Made by a program: the position numbers and the translations under genes. Below are positions 1 to 8,745 of a stretch of 64,000 bases of DNA, in pieces. Origin of the DNA: Rugosibacter aromaticivorans (GTDB taxonomy: Bacteria > Pseudomonadota > Gammaproteobacteria > Burkholderiales > Rhodocyclaceae); the NCBI RefSeq assembly GCF_000934545.1, contig NZ_CP010554.1, positions 1,860,001 through 1,924,000 on the forward strand, written 5' to 3'. Every line of letters begins with the position of its first letter. Position 1 is the stretch's first letter. Below the pieces are notes generated by a model that saw nothing but the letters and a program-made list of their open reading frames with translations, was not told where the DNA came from and ran no database searches.

Positions 1-864
1 CACCGGCTGCGTCTCATCAACAGCCGTAACCGGCTCACCCATGGACTGATACAAGCGCTGCTCGACACCCAGGCATCCTATCTGATCTCGGGCGATCCGC
101 TTTCGCTGGTACCGCTACCCCAGGCGCGAATGTCCAGGATGCTCACGGAGCGCAGTAATCTCCCCCTGGTCGCGGATGCAGGCCGCCTGTCTCGCCTCAT
201 TCGCGGACTATCGTTCAAAATGACGGATGGAAGAACCCTGCCGTTGAACGTGCTGTTTCCCAACGATCGGCAACTTCATTGTCATCGAATTGATTTTCTG
301 ATAAAAAGGGAAAAAACGCTGATCCTGGAAGGACATATAGCCCATCCGTTGTCCGACGACGCTATCGTCGCGTTTCTGTGGCAGCAATATGGGGTCTCTC
401 TTTCGCGACGCTCGGTAGCGGCCATACGGCATCAATTGGCCATCCCATACTGGCGCCGCCGGGGCGAGCGCAAGGATTATCTGGTGGCTACCGAAGGATT
501 CTCCCCGTTACTGCCCATGACGCCGCAGGCACTGTCCGCCTTTATGCCGCCACATCCTGGCGTGTATGAAATCCGGTCAGCGGCAAGTCTGGAAGATCGT
601 ACCGTGGCTGACGGTCAATCGGTGTCCCCGGAGCGGACGCGTGTCGTCTACATTGGTTCGACGCGCGACCTGCGCAAGCGCCTGGGCGATCACCTGCGCG
701 GAAGCAGTGATAACCCGCTGCTGTATCGCTGCATCGCCGAGGGCAACGCACGGGTGCGGTTTCGCCAAGTGAGCGACGGATGGCGCTGGGTAGAGCGGGA
801 GTTGTACCGAGTGTTCTGCGAGACCTTCGGCGCGCCGCCGCCATGCAATCGGATGAGTCCATAG
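1..864 (+). CDS. RpoN C-terminal domain fused to GIY-YIG nuclease (5' partial)
   Basis: The reading frame is open to the window edge, so the N-terminus is missing. Frame 1 is continuous to the TAG at 862. The first ~155 codons align by eye with the DNA-binding half of sigma-54. There is an SRNxL segment followed by a helix, a region like the sigma-54 HTH (LSRL...SFKMTDGRTLPL), then LSDDAIVAFL and SRRSVAAIRHQLAIP, which matches the RpoN box (consensus ARRTVAKYRE) and the IP that follows it. The last ~90 codons are a GIY-YIG nuclease: GVYEI, VYIGSTRDLRKRL, a later Glu in ERELYRVF and a terminal CN. The RpoN half would recognise -24/-12-like DNA or be vestigial; the nuclease half would nick DNA. 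Joining them in one frame is unusual. Function and host pathway are unknown; the assignment is pattern recognition, not a search. Confidence 0.75.
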   Translation, partial: HRLRLINSRNRLTHGLIQALLDTQASYLISGDPLSLVPLPQARMSRMLTERSNLPLVADAGRLSRLIRGLSFKMTDGRTLPLNVLFPNDRQLHCHRIDFLIKREKTLILEGHIAHPLSDDAIVAFLWQQYGVSLSRRSVAAIRHQLAIPYWRRRGERKDYLVATEGFSPLLPMTPQALSAFMPPHPGVYEIRSAASLEDRTVADGQSVSPERTRVVYIGSTRDLRKRLGDHLRGSSDNPLLYRCIAEGNARVRFRQVSDGWRWVERELYRVFCETFGAPPPCNRMSP

Positions 865-964
865 AAAATGCGCAGCCTGCTGATACAATAACAAACACAC
901 CCCGGATCCCAGTCCAATCAGACTGCCAAGAACAGACAAGAATAACAGAAGGGCGGAAAACAAG

Positions 965-1068
<104 letters not shown>

Positions 1069-1072
<4 letters not shown>

Positions 1073-3651
1073 AGCCGATCGGTGAAGCCGTCGAGGCCAT
1101 GATGGCCGTTCTGGGACTGGATGGAACAGCGGTCGCCACACGCAAGGCGTTTCTCGGTTTTTCGGACACGGATATCGATCACCTCCGGAAACTTCACGAA
1201 GCGCTTAAAGGGCTGGGATCGCAATTCGCCCAGAGCTTCTATGACCACATGCTGCGCTTTCCGGAGACGCGCCGCTTCATCCCGGACGACCAAACGCTGG
1301 AGCGCCTGAAGCAAACCCAGGCCGAGTACTTCGACACACTGACCGCCGGTGAATACGGCCCCGACTATATCCGCCACCGATTGCGTGTCGGAATCGCTCA
1401 CCAGCGCATTGGTTTGGAGACCCAGTGGTATCTCGGTGCCTATGCCAAGTATCTCGTCGATCTGCTGCCCGAGATCTGGCAACGGGTGGAAGACGATCAT
1501 GAACGGCTGCCTGCCCTCCAGTCTCTCCTCAAGATCGTCCTGCTGGATATGGGACTGGCGATCGACACCTATATCCACGCCGACCGGCAGGCCATTCTGG
1601 CGCTCAAGGAATACGCGGAACTGGTGTTTTCGGCCATTCCCGACGGGCTGGTCGTGCTGACCTCCGATTTCATCGTCCTTTCCGCGAACCGGGCATTTCT
1701 CAGGCGTTTCGATCTGACGGAGGCCGACATGCACGGCCGGCCTCTGCTGACGCTCATTGCCGCCGAAGGCCTCGAAGCCCGATTGACCGAGGTGCGCAGT
1801 TCAGGCACAGCCCAGCATGACCTGCCGTTCGAGATGGGACTGGCCACAGGCACGCTGCGCATGCCAGTGCGCGTTACCCTCACTGGCATTCGTCTTGCGG
1901 AAGAAGAAGAAGAAGAAGAAGAAGCCCGTTTGCTCATGATCGTGGAAGACATGACCGAGCAGGCCCGGTTGCAGCAGGCGCTCAAGGAGAGCGAGGCCAC
2001 CCTGCTGCGTGCGCAGGCGGTCGCGCATATCGGAAGTTGGCAACTCGATTTCAAGACTGGAGAGATCGCCTGGTCCCCCGAGGTGTATCGCATTTTCGGG
2101 CTGCCGGTGGATACGCTGCTCAGTTATGAGGCATTTCTCGCCTGCGTACACTCCGAGGAGCGTGAGATGGTCGATGCGGCATGGCAGGCCGCAGCCAAGG
2201 GGGCGCCCTATCACGTTCAGCATCGGATTTTGGTTGACAAAACCACGCGTTGGGTAGAAGAGCGCGCCGAGATCGAGTTTGACGCTGATGGTCATCCACT
2301 CAAGGCGGTCGGTACGGTCCAGGATATCACCGAGCGCAAGGCGACTGAGGCGCGGATCGAATACCTGGCGCTTTACGACCCGCTGACCGGGCTGCCCAAC
2401 CGCGCCTTGTTCATGGATCGGCTGAAACACGAGCTTGCCGCCGCGGAGCGGCGCAATCAGCGGTTGTCCCTGTTGTTTCTCGACCTCGACCGGTTCAAGG
2501 AAATCAATGACACCCAGGGGCACAACGCAGGGGACCGCGTGCTTTCGGAAGTCGCGCGCCGCTTCCGTCAGGCGCTGCGGGAAGAGGAGACGCTCGCCAG
2601 GCTTTCCGGGGATGAATTCGTGATCATCGCCTCCGACTCGGGCGAGGCGGCGACCCGGATCGCGGACCGCATCGGCAACGCCCTTCTCACGCCGATCCCC
2701 GTCAACGGTCAGGGTTTCCTGGTCTCCGCCAGCATTGGGATCGCCATTTTTCCGGAGGATGGACGCTCTCCCGAAGAACTGCTCAAACACGCCGATATCG
2801 CGATGTACCGCGCCAAGGCCGGTGGCGGAGGTTACCGCTTCTACCGTGCGGAAATGGGCACGGACCTGGAAAGAACGCTGGCGATCGCACATCGGCTGGA
2901 GACCGCGCTCGCGGCCGGACAACTGCAACTCCACTATCAGCCCCAGGTGCATTTGCCAAGCGGTAGAATCACAGGGGCCGAGGCACTGGCACGATGGCAT
3001 GATGCGGAATGGGGAATGGTTTCCCCGGTGGAGTTCATACCAATTGCCGAAGAACGGGGATTGATCAGCACGTTGGGTGAATGGGCACTTGCTGAAGCAT
3101 GTCGCCAGGTCCATCGATGGCAAGAACAGAAATGCCCACTGCCCGGAAGAGTCGCGGTGAATGTGGCTGCAAGACAGTTCGAGGACGACGGCTTTGTCGA
3201 CCGGATGCTGAGGATTGCCGCCGAGAACGGCGTAGCCCCTTCCCTCATCGAGCTTGAGCTGACCGAAAGCGGCATGATGCGCGATCCGGAACGCGCCGTC
3301 GAGATCACCCGGGAACTTGCATCTGCCGGATTTGCGCTCTCCATCGACGATTTCGGCACCGGGTATTCTTCGCTGACTTATCTCAAGCGATTCCCAGTGC
3401 ATAAGCTCAAGATCGACATATCGTTCGTCCGCGACATGCTGAACGATCGCAATGATTATTCGATCGTCAGCACGATCATTGCAATGGGCAGGAGCATGGA
3501 ACTCGAAACGCTTGCCGAAGGCGTGGAACACGCCAAGCAGGCTGAAGTACTTCTGGCGTTGGGATGCCAGCTTGCGCAGGGCTATCATTTCGGCCACCCG
3601 GAAGCCGCTGACGATTTCGAGAGGATGTGGCTGCGCGGCTCTTGCCATTAG
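1069..3651 (+). CDS. Globin-coupled PAS-PAS-GGDEF-EAL cyclic-di-GMP enzyme
   Basis: About 860 residues. Residues ~20-165 resemble the protoglobin domain of globin-coupled sensors (haem, O2 sensing). Two PAS domains follow (~180-300 and ~310-420). The GGDEF domain (~430-590) carries SGDEF near residue 510. The EAL domain (~605-855) has an intact EALARW near 636, ELTES, and DDFGTGYSSL. The protein can plausibly both make and break c-di-GMP in response to oxygen or redox. No membrane segments are seen, so it should be cytoplasmic. Candidate starts are GTG 1048/1051 and ATG 1069. I chose 1069 because it overlaps the leader stop, but the GGGAGGA before it is unusually close (1 base), so the start is uncertain. 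An in-frame run of eight Glu lies in the first PAS. Confidence 0.88.
1900..1923 (+). repeat. (GAA)8 in-frame trinucleotide tract
   Basis: Eight GAA codons encode a poly-Glu stretch near residues 278-285, close to the end of the first PAS domain of the globin/GGDEF/EAL protein. Slippage here would change linker length without breaking the frame. Confidence 0.95.
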
Positions 3652-4021
3652 GCTGCTACTTTTCCCTTGGGTGCCATTGGTGACACATCTCCAGCAACCT
3701 TCAACCGCATTGCAACCATCATCAATGCCATGCTTCGCGTCGCAGAAGAAAAGGGTTGGGTTGACAAGGTCATCCGCATCCCTGAATGGAAAGGGCGCGC
3801 TACAACGGGCAGGAATCGAAGGATTCACTTGGCACGGGCTGCGCCACACCTGGGCAGCATGGCACGCCATGTCCGGCACACCGCTGGATGTGCTCCAGAA
3901 GCTCGGTGGCTGGGCAGATCATAAAATGGTTTTGCAATATGCCCACCTTGCGCCGGAATACTTGGCCAGCTTTGCCAATAACGCAAAGCCATGGAAAGCC
4001 AGGAAAAAAGACGCCGCCTGA
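3652..4021 (+). pseudogene. Tyrosine recombinase remnant (internal deletion and frameshift)
   Basis: Directly after the EAL gene, frame 1 encodes a piece of a phage-type integrase core-binding region (SPATFNRIATIINAMLRVAE, then EKGWVDKV). Near 3795 the similarity jumps to frame 2, which gives the catalytic C-terminus: GLRHTWAAWH (H-x-x-R box), LQKLGGW and the tyrosine motif MVLQYAHLAPEYL, ending at TGA 4019-4021. The part carrying the first catalytic Arg is missing, so an internal deletion plus frameshift has killed it. It ends ~115 bases before the tRNA-Val fragment, the expected place for an integrase that used that tRNA. It marks an older integration event beside the present island. Confidence 0.8.
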
Positions 4022-4135
4022 CTGTGCACTTTTGTGTGCACTTCGTAATTCACTATCACGTAGTGGCACGGCTTTTTGAGGGGTAAAAATACACAGTGCC
4101 ACATCACCAGTATTTGCCAAAACCCTTGCAAACAC

Positions 4136-4184
4136 TGGTAGGCGCGATTGGACTCGAACCAACGACCCCCACCATGTCAAAGTG
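4136..4184 (-). other. tRNA-Val(GAC) 3' fragment, candidate attachment site
   Basis: On the minus strand this reads as the anticodon arm (TTGACAT loop, anticodon GAC at 4178-4176), variable region, T-arm with GGTTCGAGTCC, acceptor strand and TACCA end of a bacterial tRNA-Val. The 5' half cannot be found to the right: no D-arm and no matching GGCGCG start. Only the 3' part is present, as left by tyrosine-recombinase elements that duplicate a tRNA end. The intact integrase begins ~210 bases away. The intact tRNA would lie outside this window. Confidence 0.8.
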
Positions 4185-4397
4185 AGGACGGCCACATTCA
4201 CCAATGTGCCTAAACGTTCATTTATCTATACAAATCAGCAAACTAGGCCTATAATACGTTTCATCGGATTACACGTTTTTGCCTCTAAATTAACCCTGAT
4301 TCTAACCCCGGCCTAACCCCGGATGTAGCTGGCGCATTCGAAGCAGTCATTCGGTTTTTCTGAAACGCGCCACGTATTACCGACGAAGGACAAAGTC

Positions 4398-5705
4398 ATG
4401 GCTCGCAACGAACTGAACTTCACCAAAGAAAACATCGTAGCACTTCCGCTTCCTGAAGCAGGGAAACGCGATGAGTATTACGACACCAAAGTGCAGGGAT
4501 TGCAAATCCGCATTACTGCAGCCGGCGTCAAAACTTTCTACATCTATCGCTGGGTCAGAGCGGAAGGCAAGGCGGAGCGCATCATGCTTGGCCGCTTCCC
4601 AGACTTGACGATAGAGAATGCGCGCAAAGCCGCCACCAAGGTTAACGGCGCTATCGCGGAAGGACACAATCCGGCTGCGACATTACGCGGCAAACGCGCG
4701 GAACTGACGCTCGGGGAATTGTTCATTGAGTACATTGATCGGCATGTCTCGGTTCAATGCAAGCCGCGCGTTATAAAAGAGACACCCGAACTGTTCCAGC
4801 GATTTTTGGGTGTATTGCCTCCTGAAGATGAACGCAAACCCCACGGCGCACGCCGCACCAAGCACCCGGCCGGCGTCCATTGGGAAAATCGCTCCCTATC
4901 AAGCATCACGCTCGGCGACGTAGCCCAGCTTCATGCCAACATCGGACGCCTCGGCCACAAGACCCCGGCCAATAAAGTCGTGACTCTGATTTCATCGATG
5001 TACAACCGCGCGCGCGACTGGGGTCTGTTTGCCGGCGTCAACCCCGCCACGGGCGTCAAAAAATTTCGCGAGGTCAAACGTGAACGATTTATTCAGTCTG
5101 ACGAACTGCCGCGTTTTTTTGAAGCGGTTGGCGAAGAACCGAGCAAGGATGTGCGCGACTTCGTCTTGCTCTCTCTGCTGACTGGTGCGCGCAAGGCCGA
5201 CGTGATTTCAATGCGCTGGGAAGACATGAGTCTTGATCGTGGCGAATGGCGGGTGCCGGACCCGAAAAACAGTGTTCCATATGTCGTTCTCCTCACCCTG
5301 GAGGCGGTAGCAATTCTTCGCAGCCGTCAGCCTGCCGATGACGCGGACTCTTCGGAAGGTAAAGCAATCTTTGTGTTTCCTGCCAACAGCAAAACGGGGC
5401 ATATCGATAAGCCAAAAAAAGGCTGGGCGCGCATCCTGGAACGAGCGGAGATATCTGACCTCCGGGTTCACGATCTACGGCGTTCCCTCGGAAGCTGGCA
5501 GGCCAAAGGCGGTGCATCACTGGCCATCATCGGCAAGAGTCTTGGCCACAAGACCGCCGCTGCGACCATGATCTATGCCCGCCTCGACCAGGACCCAGTC
5601 AGGGCGTCGGTCGAAAAGGCAACTGCGGCGATGCTAAAAGCAGCAGGTGTCAAGGGCGCTCGCTCCCAGCCTAAAGCGCGCTCACGCGCATCTGCCGCGC
5701 GATGA
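4398..5705 (+). CDS. Tyrosine recombinase / island integrase
   Basis: 435 residues, the usual length for P4/DUF4102-type island integrases. The N-terminal Arm-binding domain (~1-95) includes DEYYDTKVQGLQIRI and the typical LGRFPDLTIENARK. The core-binding domain covers ~100-220. The catalytic domain carries Arg in LLTGARKADV, HDLRRSL, LGHK and the tyrosine in MIYARLDQD, so all key residues appear present. It should catalyse integration and excision at the tRNA-Val end just upstream. Its stop overlaps the start of the ORF6N gene (ATGA), suggesting co-translation. It is distinct from the broken integrase to the left. Confidence 0.93.
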   Translation: MARNELNFTKENIVALPLPEAGKRDEYYDTKVQGLQIRITAAGVKTFYIYRWVRAEGKAERIMLGRFPDLTIENARKAATKVNGAIAEGHNPAATLRGKRAELTLGELFIEYIDRHVSVQCKPRVIKETPELFQRFLGVLPPEDERKPHGARRTKHPAGVHWENRSLSSITLGDVAQLHANIGRLGHKTPANKVVTLISSMYNRARDWGLFAGVNPATGVKKFREVKRERFIQSDELPRFFEAVGEEPSKDVRDFVLLSLLTGARKADVISMRWEDMSLDRGEWRVPDPKNSVPYVVLLTLEAVAILRSRQPADDADSSEGKAIFVFPANSKTGHIDKPKKGWARILERAEISDLRVHDLRRSLGSWQAKGGASLAIIGKSLGHKTAAATMIYARLDQDPVRASVEKATAAMLKAAGVKGARSQPKARSRASAAR

Positions 5706-6259
5706 CTAACGAAAACACTACCCTGGCCATCGATGCCATCGCCGGGCACATCGCCATCATGCGCGGCCAGCGCGTGATCGTCGATGCCGATCTGGCAGCA
5801 CTTTACGGTGTGCCGACCAAGCGCCTCAACGAGCAGGTACGGCGCAACGCCGAACGTTTTCCGGAAGACTTCATGTTCCAGCTCGCGCAGGAAGAGTGGG
5901 ATGCTTTAAGGTCGCAAATTGCGACCTTAAAGACCGGACGCGGTCAACACCGCAAGTACCTGCCTTTCGCCTTCACCGAGCATGGTGCGATCATGGCCGC
6001 TACGGTGCTGAATTCACCCCGCGCGGTCGAGGTATCGATCTACGTGGTGCGGGCCTTCGTGCAGTTACGCGAGCTGCTCACTGGTCACAAGGAACTGGCG
6101 AAACGTCTAGACCAACTGGAAACTCGCATGGAACGCAAGCTCATCACCCAGGATCAGGCTATCGCTGGCATCCTCGATGCCATCCGCCAGCTTATGGCGC
6201 CACCTCCGACACCAAAGAAACGGCCCATCGGCTTCATTACTCCGCAGGACAAGGCGTGA
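5702..6259 (+). CDS. ORF6N domain protein (phage/island DNA-binding family)
   Basis: 185 residues. The N-terminal ~115 residues match the ORF6N domain: IMRGQRVIVDADLAALYGV, TKRLNEQVRRN, FPEDFMFQL and YLPFAFTEHG. The family is found on phages and integrative elements, often as a KilA-N/antirepressor-like DNA-binding module; the precise role is unknown. A C-terminal helical segment (ELAKRLDQLETRME) looks like a coiled coil, and the end is Pro/Lys-rich. The start overlaps the integrase stop by four bases, so the two are probably one transcript. A perfect 29-base palindrome is embedded in the coding sequence. Confidence 0.87.
   Translation: MTNENTTLAIDAIAGHIAIMRGQRVIVDADLAALYGVPTKRLNEQVRRNAERFPEDFMFQLAQEEWDALRSQIATLKTGRGQHRKYLPFAFTEHGAIMAATVLNSPRAVEVSIYVVRAFVQLRELLTGHKELAKRLDQLETRMERKLITQDQAIAGILDAIRQLMAPPPTPKKRPIGFITPQDKA
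5904..5932. repeat. Perfect 14-1-14 palindrome inside the ORF6N gene
   Basis: The left arm (5904-5917) begins CTTTAAGGTCGC. The right arm (5919-5932) is its exact reverse complement, around a single central A. It encodes the LRSQIATLK portion of ORF6N. It could be a protein-binding or recombination site, or a structural mRNA element. Confidence 0.85.
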
Positions 6260-6290
6260 ACACAATGAAATGACAGGAAAGGAAATCAGC

Positions 6291-6716
6291 ATGGAACGCA
6301 AACCAGGTACGCTGCTTCGCATGAGTGACAAATTGTCACCGGAAGCCAAAGCCGCTTTCGCTGAAATGGATCGGGAGCGAACTGAAGCACACCGTCAACT
6401 TCCTGCGATCCGTGCGGCTGGCGTGGAAGCACTCAAGCGTTTGCTCGCTGTCGCCCAAGGCAATAGCGGCCAATGCCGCTATGTCGCCGGGTTTCTGCTT
6501 GGCCTGTACAACGGCGACCGGTTCAAGGTTGATCTGACGGATTTTCGCTGCCTTGATCGTAAGATTTTCCAGGATTGCGTGGCGGTGTTGGCGATGGACT
6601 ATCAACCAGAAAAAGAGGTCCACTGCTACTTCGAGAACGGCGGGAAGATATGGGAGCAACTGGCAAAGGACTGGAATATCCCGGATTACGCTCGCGCCAC
6701 TTTTGAGGAACAATAA
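6291..6716 (+). CDS. Small conserved protein of unknown function (DUF7673-like)
   Basis: 141 residues from the ATG at 6291, chosen because AGGAAAGGAAA lies just upstream; ATG 6321 is an alternative. The protein is soluble, with no signal peptide or membrane segment. Mid-protein it has GQCRYVAGFLLGLYNGDRFKVDLTDFRCLD, then a segment ending NIPDYARATFEEQ. I recognise this type from mobile-element neighbourhoods, where it has no assigned function. It starts 31 bases after the ORF6N gene and may be in the same transcript. Confidence 0.7.
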   Translation: MERKPGTLLRMSDKLSPEAKAAFAEMDRERTEAHRQLPAIRAAGVEALKRLLAVAQGNSGQCRYVAGFLLGLYNGDRFKVDLTDFRCLDRKIFQDCVAVLAMDYQPEKEVHCYFENGGKIWEQLAKDWNIPDYARATFEEQ

Positions 6717-6718
6717 AA

Positions 6719-6775
6719 AGATAGCCTCCCCAATACTGAATTTTGTCTTGGCCTATATTTGATTGACTATTGGCT
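6719..6775 (+). repeat. Diverged left part of the TA-flanking repeat
   Basis: This begins AGATAGCCTCC and shares AATACTGAAT, TGTCTTG and ATTGGCT with the sequence starting at 10079. It lacks the two hairpins of the longer copies. It is the third, partial member of the repeat family that separates the toxin-antitoxin modules. Confidence 0.6.
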
Positions 6776-6789
6776 TCGTGAATTCAGGA

Positions 6790-6827
6790 AGTTGATGCGC
6801 GAAGGCAATGGCGCCAGCGCATCAACT
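6790..6827 (-). terminator. Hairpin at the 3' end of the YafQ-like toxin gene
   Basis: Arms of 11 perfect bases (AGTTGATGCGC and its complement) with a 16-base loop, overlapping the toxin stop codon. No T-run follows on the minus strand, so it may be an mRNA-stabilising or rho-assisted structure rather than a classical terminator. Confidence 0.4.
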
Positions 6828-7100
6828 GAAAAGCTCGCTATGGGAACCAAGCCTGGCTAACTGTAAAGTTTCAGCATCAGGCTTGCAGTAGATCAGCAGC
6901 AAGTCGGGTTTGACGTGGCATTCACGATAGCCGGCCCATCCACTCAAGCCATGATCACGATATCGAGCTTCCAGGGGCTGGTCAGTGGCCAGCGCCTGCA
7001 GAACAGGCACCAGACTTTCATCAAGCGTCGCCCGGTGTTGTCCTTTTGCTTCGCGCTTGTAATCGCGCCTGAAAGCCGATGGACGTTCAATCGTCCGCAT
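6822..7100 (-). CDS. yafQ: YafQ/RelE-type toxin (ribosome-dependent mRNA interferase)
   Basis: 92 residues, the usual size of YafQ. RelE-fold features include the N-terminal RPSAFRRDYKR, LPVLQAL-type helix, then LEARYRDHGLSGWAGYRECHV, the DLLLIYCK strand and LQLARLGSHSELF, which gives the C-terminal GSHS/E-F tail with the family His. YafQ cleaves mRNA on the ribosome and is neutralised by DinJ. The gene overlaps the antitoxin gene by 14 bases and is translated after it, the standard order. It probably stabilises the island. Confidence 0.9.
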   Translation of the reverse strand: MRTIERPSAFRRDYKREAKGQHRATLDESLVPVLQALATDQPLEARYRDHGLSGWAGYRECHVKPDLLLIYCKPDAETLQLARLGSHSELFS

Positions 7101-7353
7101 GCAGGTCGGCCATCAGGGCATCAACACTGGCAAAACGCTTACCCTTGCCAGCCTGAAGATCGGCAATGGCCTTCCGTGTTCTGACATTCGGCACCTTCAC
7201 TTCGAAAGGCAGGCGATGCTCATCGGCGATGCGCATCATCAACAGCCGAATGGCATCGGAGATGGACAAGCCCATCGCTTCCAGCGCATCAGAAGCCCGC
7301 TCCTTGGTTGCGGTGTCGATGCGGGCACGGACGTAGGTATCAGCGGTACTCAT
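7087..7353 (-). CDS. dinJ: DinJ/RelB-type antitoxin
   Basis: 88 residues from the ATG at 7353; an in-frame ATG four codons upstream exists, but GGAG between the two fits the inner start. The N-terminus has the ribbon-helix-helix pattern of RelB/DinJ: TYVRARIDTATKERASDAL, then GLSISDAIRLLMMRIA. The C-terminal part (PFEVKVPN...) would wrap the toxin. DinJ binds its own promoter as a dimer and, with YafQ, represses the operon. A dyad lies 34-56 bases upstream. Confidence 0.92.
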   Translation of the reverse strand: MSTADTYVRARIDTATKERASDALEAMGLSISDAIRLLMMRIADEHRLPFEVKVPNVRTRKAIADLQAGKGKRFASVDALMADLHADD

Positions 7354-7386
7354 GGCAATCTCCATAGATCGGTTCTTGAATACGGA

Positions 7387-7409
7387 TTGTAGTCTCAGTG
7401 TGACTACAA
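7387..7409. promoter_or_regulatory. Inverted repeat upstream of dinJ (candidate autorepression operator)
   Basis: TTGTAGTC at 7387-7394 and its exact complement GACTACAA at 7402-7409, separated by 7 bases, just ahead of the antitoxin start. RHH antitoxins commonly bind such dyads. Confidence 0.6.
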
Positions 7410-7499
7410 ATCAAACCTTTCAAAACAGGCCCAGTCTGTCCGGGGAGTGGCAATTAGACTGGGTTATCCTTATGGGAATGGGATAGATACGCAATAAAA

Positions 7500-7590
7500 G
7501 ATTAGCTACCCAGTGGGTAGCTAATCGTAAACTCGCTCGGGCAGCCACAGTCAATGTTCATGTCCGAAATAAAACAACATTTTTCGGACA
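7500..7590 (+). repeat. TA-flanking repeat, copy 1 (two perfect hairpins)
   Basis: Hairpin a: 13-base arms at 7500-7512 and 7514-7526, with core GCTACCCA/TGGGTAGC. Hairpin b: TGTCCGAAA at 7561-7569 and TTTCGGACA at 7582-7590, with a 12-base loop. The same pair, with hairpin b identical in all 30 bases and almost the same spacing (34 versus 33 bases), recurs at 10128-10219. It lies between the DinJ/YafQ and AbiE-like modules. Confidence 0.9.
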
Positions 7591-7605
7591 ATCAAGGCTG
7601 TTGCG

Positions 7606-7676
7606 TGAACATTCAAGCCCCTTGAACATTCGCCCCTTTTTGTTCATAATTGTCACGTGTTCATATTAAATGAACG
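7606..7676 (+). promoter_or_regulatory. GTTCA/TGAAC repeats upstream of the AbiE-like operon
   Basis: Direct repeats of TGAACATTC occur here, followed by an inverted repeat GTTCAT...ATGAAC at about 7660-7676, all within 85 bases of the antitoxin start. AbiEi antitoxins repress their own promoter through repeated operators, so these are candidates. Confidence 0.45.
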
Positions 7677-7686
7677 GACTTACATC

Positions 7687-8745
7687 ATGAACAATATGAC
7701 TGAAACGGCCCTCCTTGACCTCGGCGTGCAAGCACTCCAGGAACACGGACTGAAGGTGCAAGTACAGAAAGAACCGAAAATCGGCCGCGACCTGCAGGCG
7801 GATGCTTGGCTGCGCGTGGGAACCGCAAAGCAGCACACCGACTATGTCGTCGAGGTGAAGCGCACTGTCACGCCAACCACGCTGGGGGCAGTCGTTACCC
7901 AATTGCGCCACACCGCCACCATAGCCGGCAGACCACCGCTGCTGGTGACCGGCTACATCACGCCGCCGATGGCGGATCAACTCAAGGGGCTTGACCAGCA
8001 GTTTGCCGACGCTGCTGGCAACGCCTACCTCACGGGTCCGGGCGTGCTGGTTTTTGTGACGGGCCGCAAGCCCGAGCAAAATGCCAATGCAGCCCGGCCA
8101 GGCCGCGCTTTTGCAACCGCAGGGCTGAAAGTGACGTTCGCCCTGCTCTGCAATCCGGCGCTGGTTACCGCGCCACATCGCGCGATTGCAACAGCAGCAG
8201 ACGTAGCGCTGGGCGTCGTTCCCGCCGTATTGAAGGACTTGCAGCAGCTTGGCTACGTGGGCGATCTGAAGGGGAAGCGCGGCACGCGCCGGCTCTTTGA
8301 CGTTCCGCGTTTGCTGGCGCAGTGGGCCGAAACCTATGCGCACCTGCTGCGGCCACGTACCTTGATCGGCCGCTATTACGTGCCAGCACTGGACGGTTGG
8401 AAAGACTGGCCGCTGAAGCAGCAAGACGCGCAGTGGGGCGGAGAACCCGCAGGCGCCCTGCTGACCAAATATCTGCGCCCCGGCGAACTGACGATCTACG
8501 CCAAAAAGCTGCCGGGCACGCTGGCCGCTCGGCAGAAGTTCATGAAGGAAGCCGCACCCGGCCACACGGCGGTAGTGGAAGTACGCAAGCAATTCTGGAA
8601 CTTCCCCGCTGACCCGCGACACCCTGGCCTAGTGCCACCCTTGCTCGTGTATGCAGACCTGCTGGCGACAGGCGACGCACGCTGCATTGAAACTGCGAAA
8701 ATGATCTATGACGAACATATCGTTCGACTTTTCGCAGAAGACTGA
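7687..8745 (+). CDS. AbiEi-family type IV antitoxin-like protein
   Basis: 352 residues from ATG 7687 (ATG 7696 and GTG 7657 are alternatives). The N-terminal ~150 residues contain a nuclease-like strand pattern (ADAWLRV...YVVEVKR). A winged-helix-like segment (LGVVPAVLKDLQQLGYV) follows, then the conserved block RPRTLIGRYYVPALDGWKDW, WGGEPAGALLTKYLRPGELTIYA and a C-terminus with LLVYADLLATGDARCIETA. I recognise this as the antitoxin-type partner of AbiEii nucleotidyltransferases. It should repress the operon and counteract the toxin. Its last 38 bases overlap the toxin gene. Confidence 0.78.
   Translation: MNNMTETALLDLGVQALQEHGLKVQVQKEPKIGRDLQADAWLRVGTAKQHTDYVVEVKRTVTPTTLGAVVTQLRHTATIAGRPPLLVTGYITPPMADQLKGLDQQFADAAGNAYLTGPGVLVFVTGRKPEQNANAARPGRAFATAGLKVTFALLCNPALVTAPHRAIATAADVALGVVPAVLKDLQQLGYVGDLKGKRGTRRLFDVPRLLAQWAETYAHLLRPRTLIGRYYVPALDGWKDWPLKQQDAQWGGEPAGALLTKYLRPGELTIYAKKLPGTLAARQKFMKEAAPGHTAVVEVRKQFWNFPADPRHPGLVPPLLVYADLLATGDARCIETAKMIYDEHIVRLFAED

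Noticed and set aside
1801..3879. 692-codon open frame on the minus strand
   Set aside because: It lies antisense to the PAS/GGDEF/EAL gene, has no domain pattern and arises from codon bias.
4136..4230. Complete tRNA-Val gene
   Set aside because: The 5' acceptor strand and D-arm are absent on the right; only the 3' part matches.
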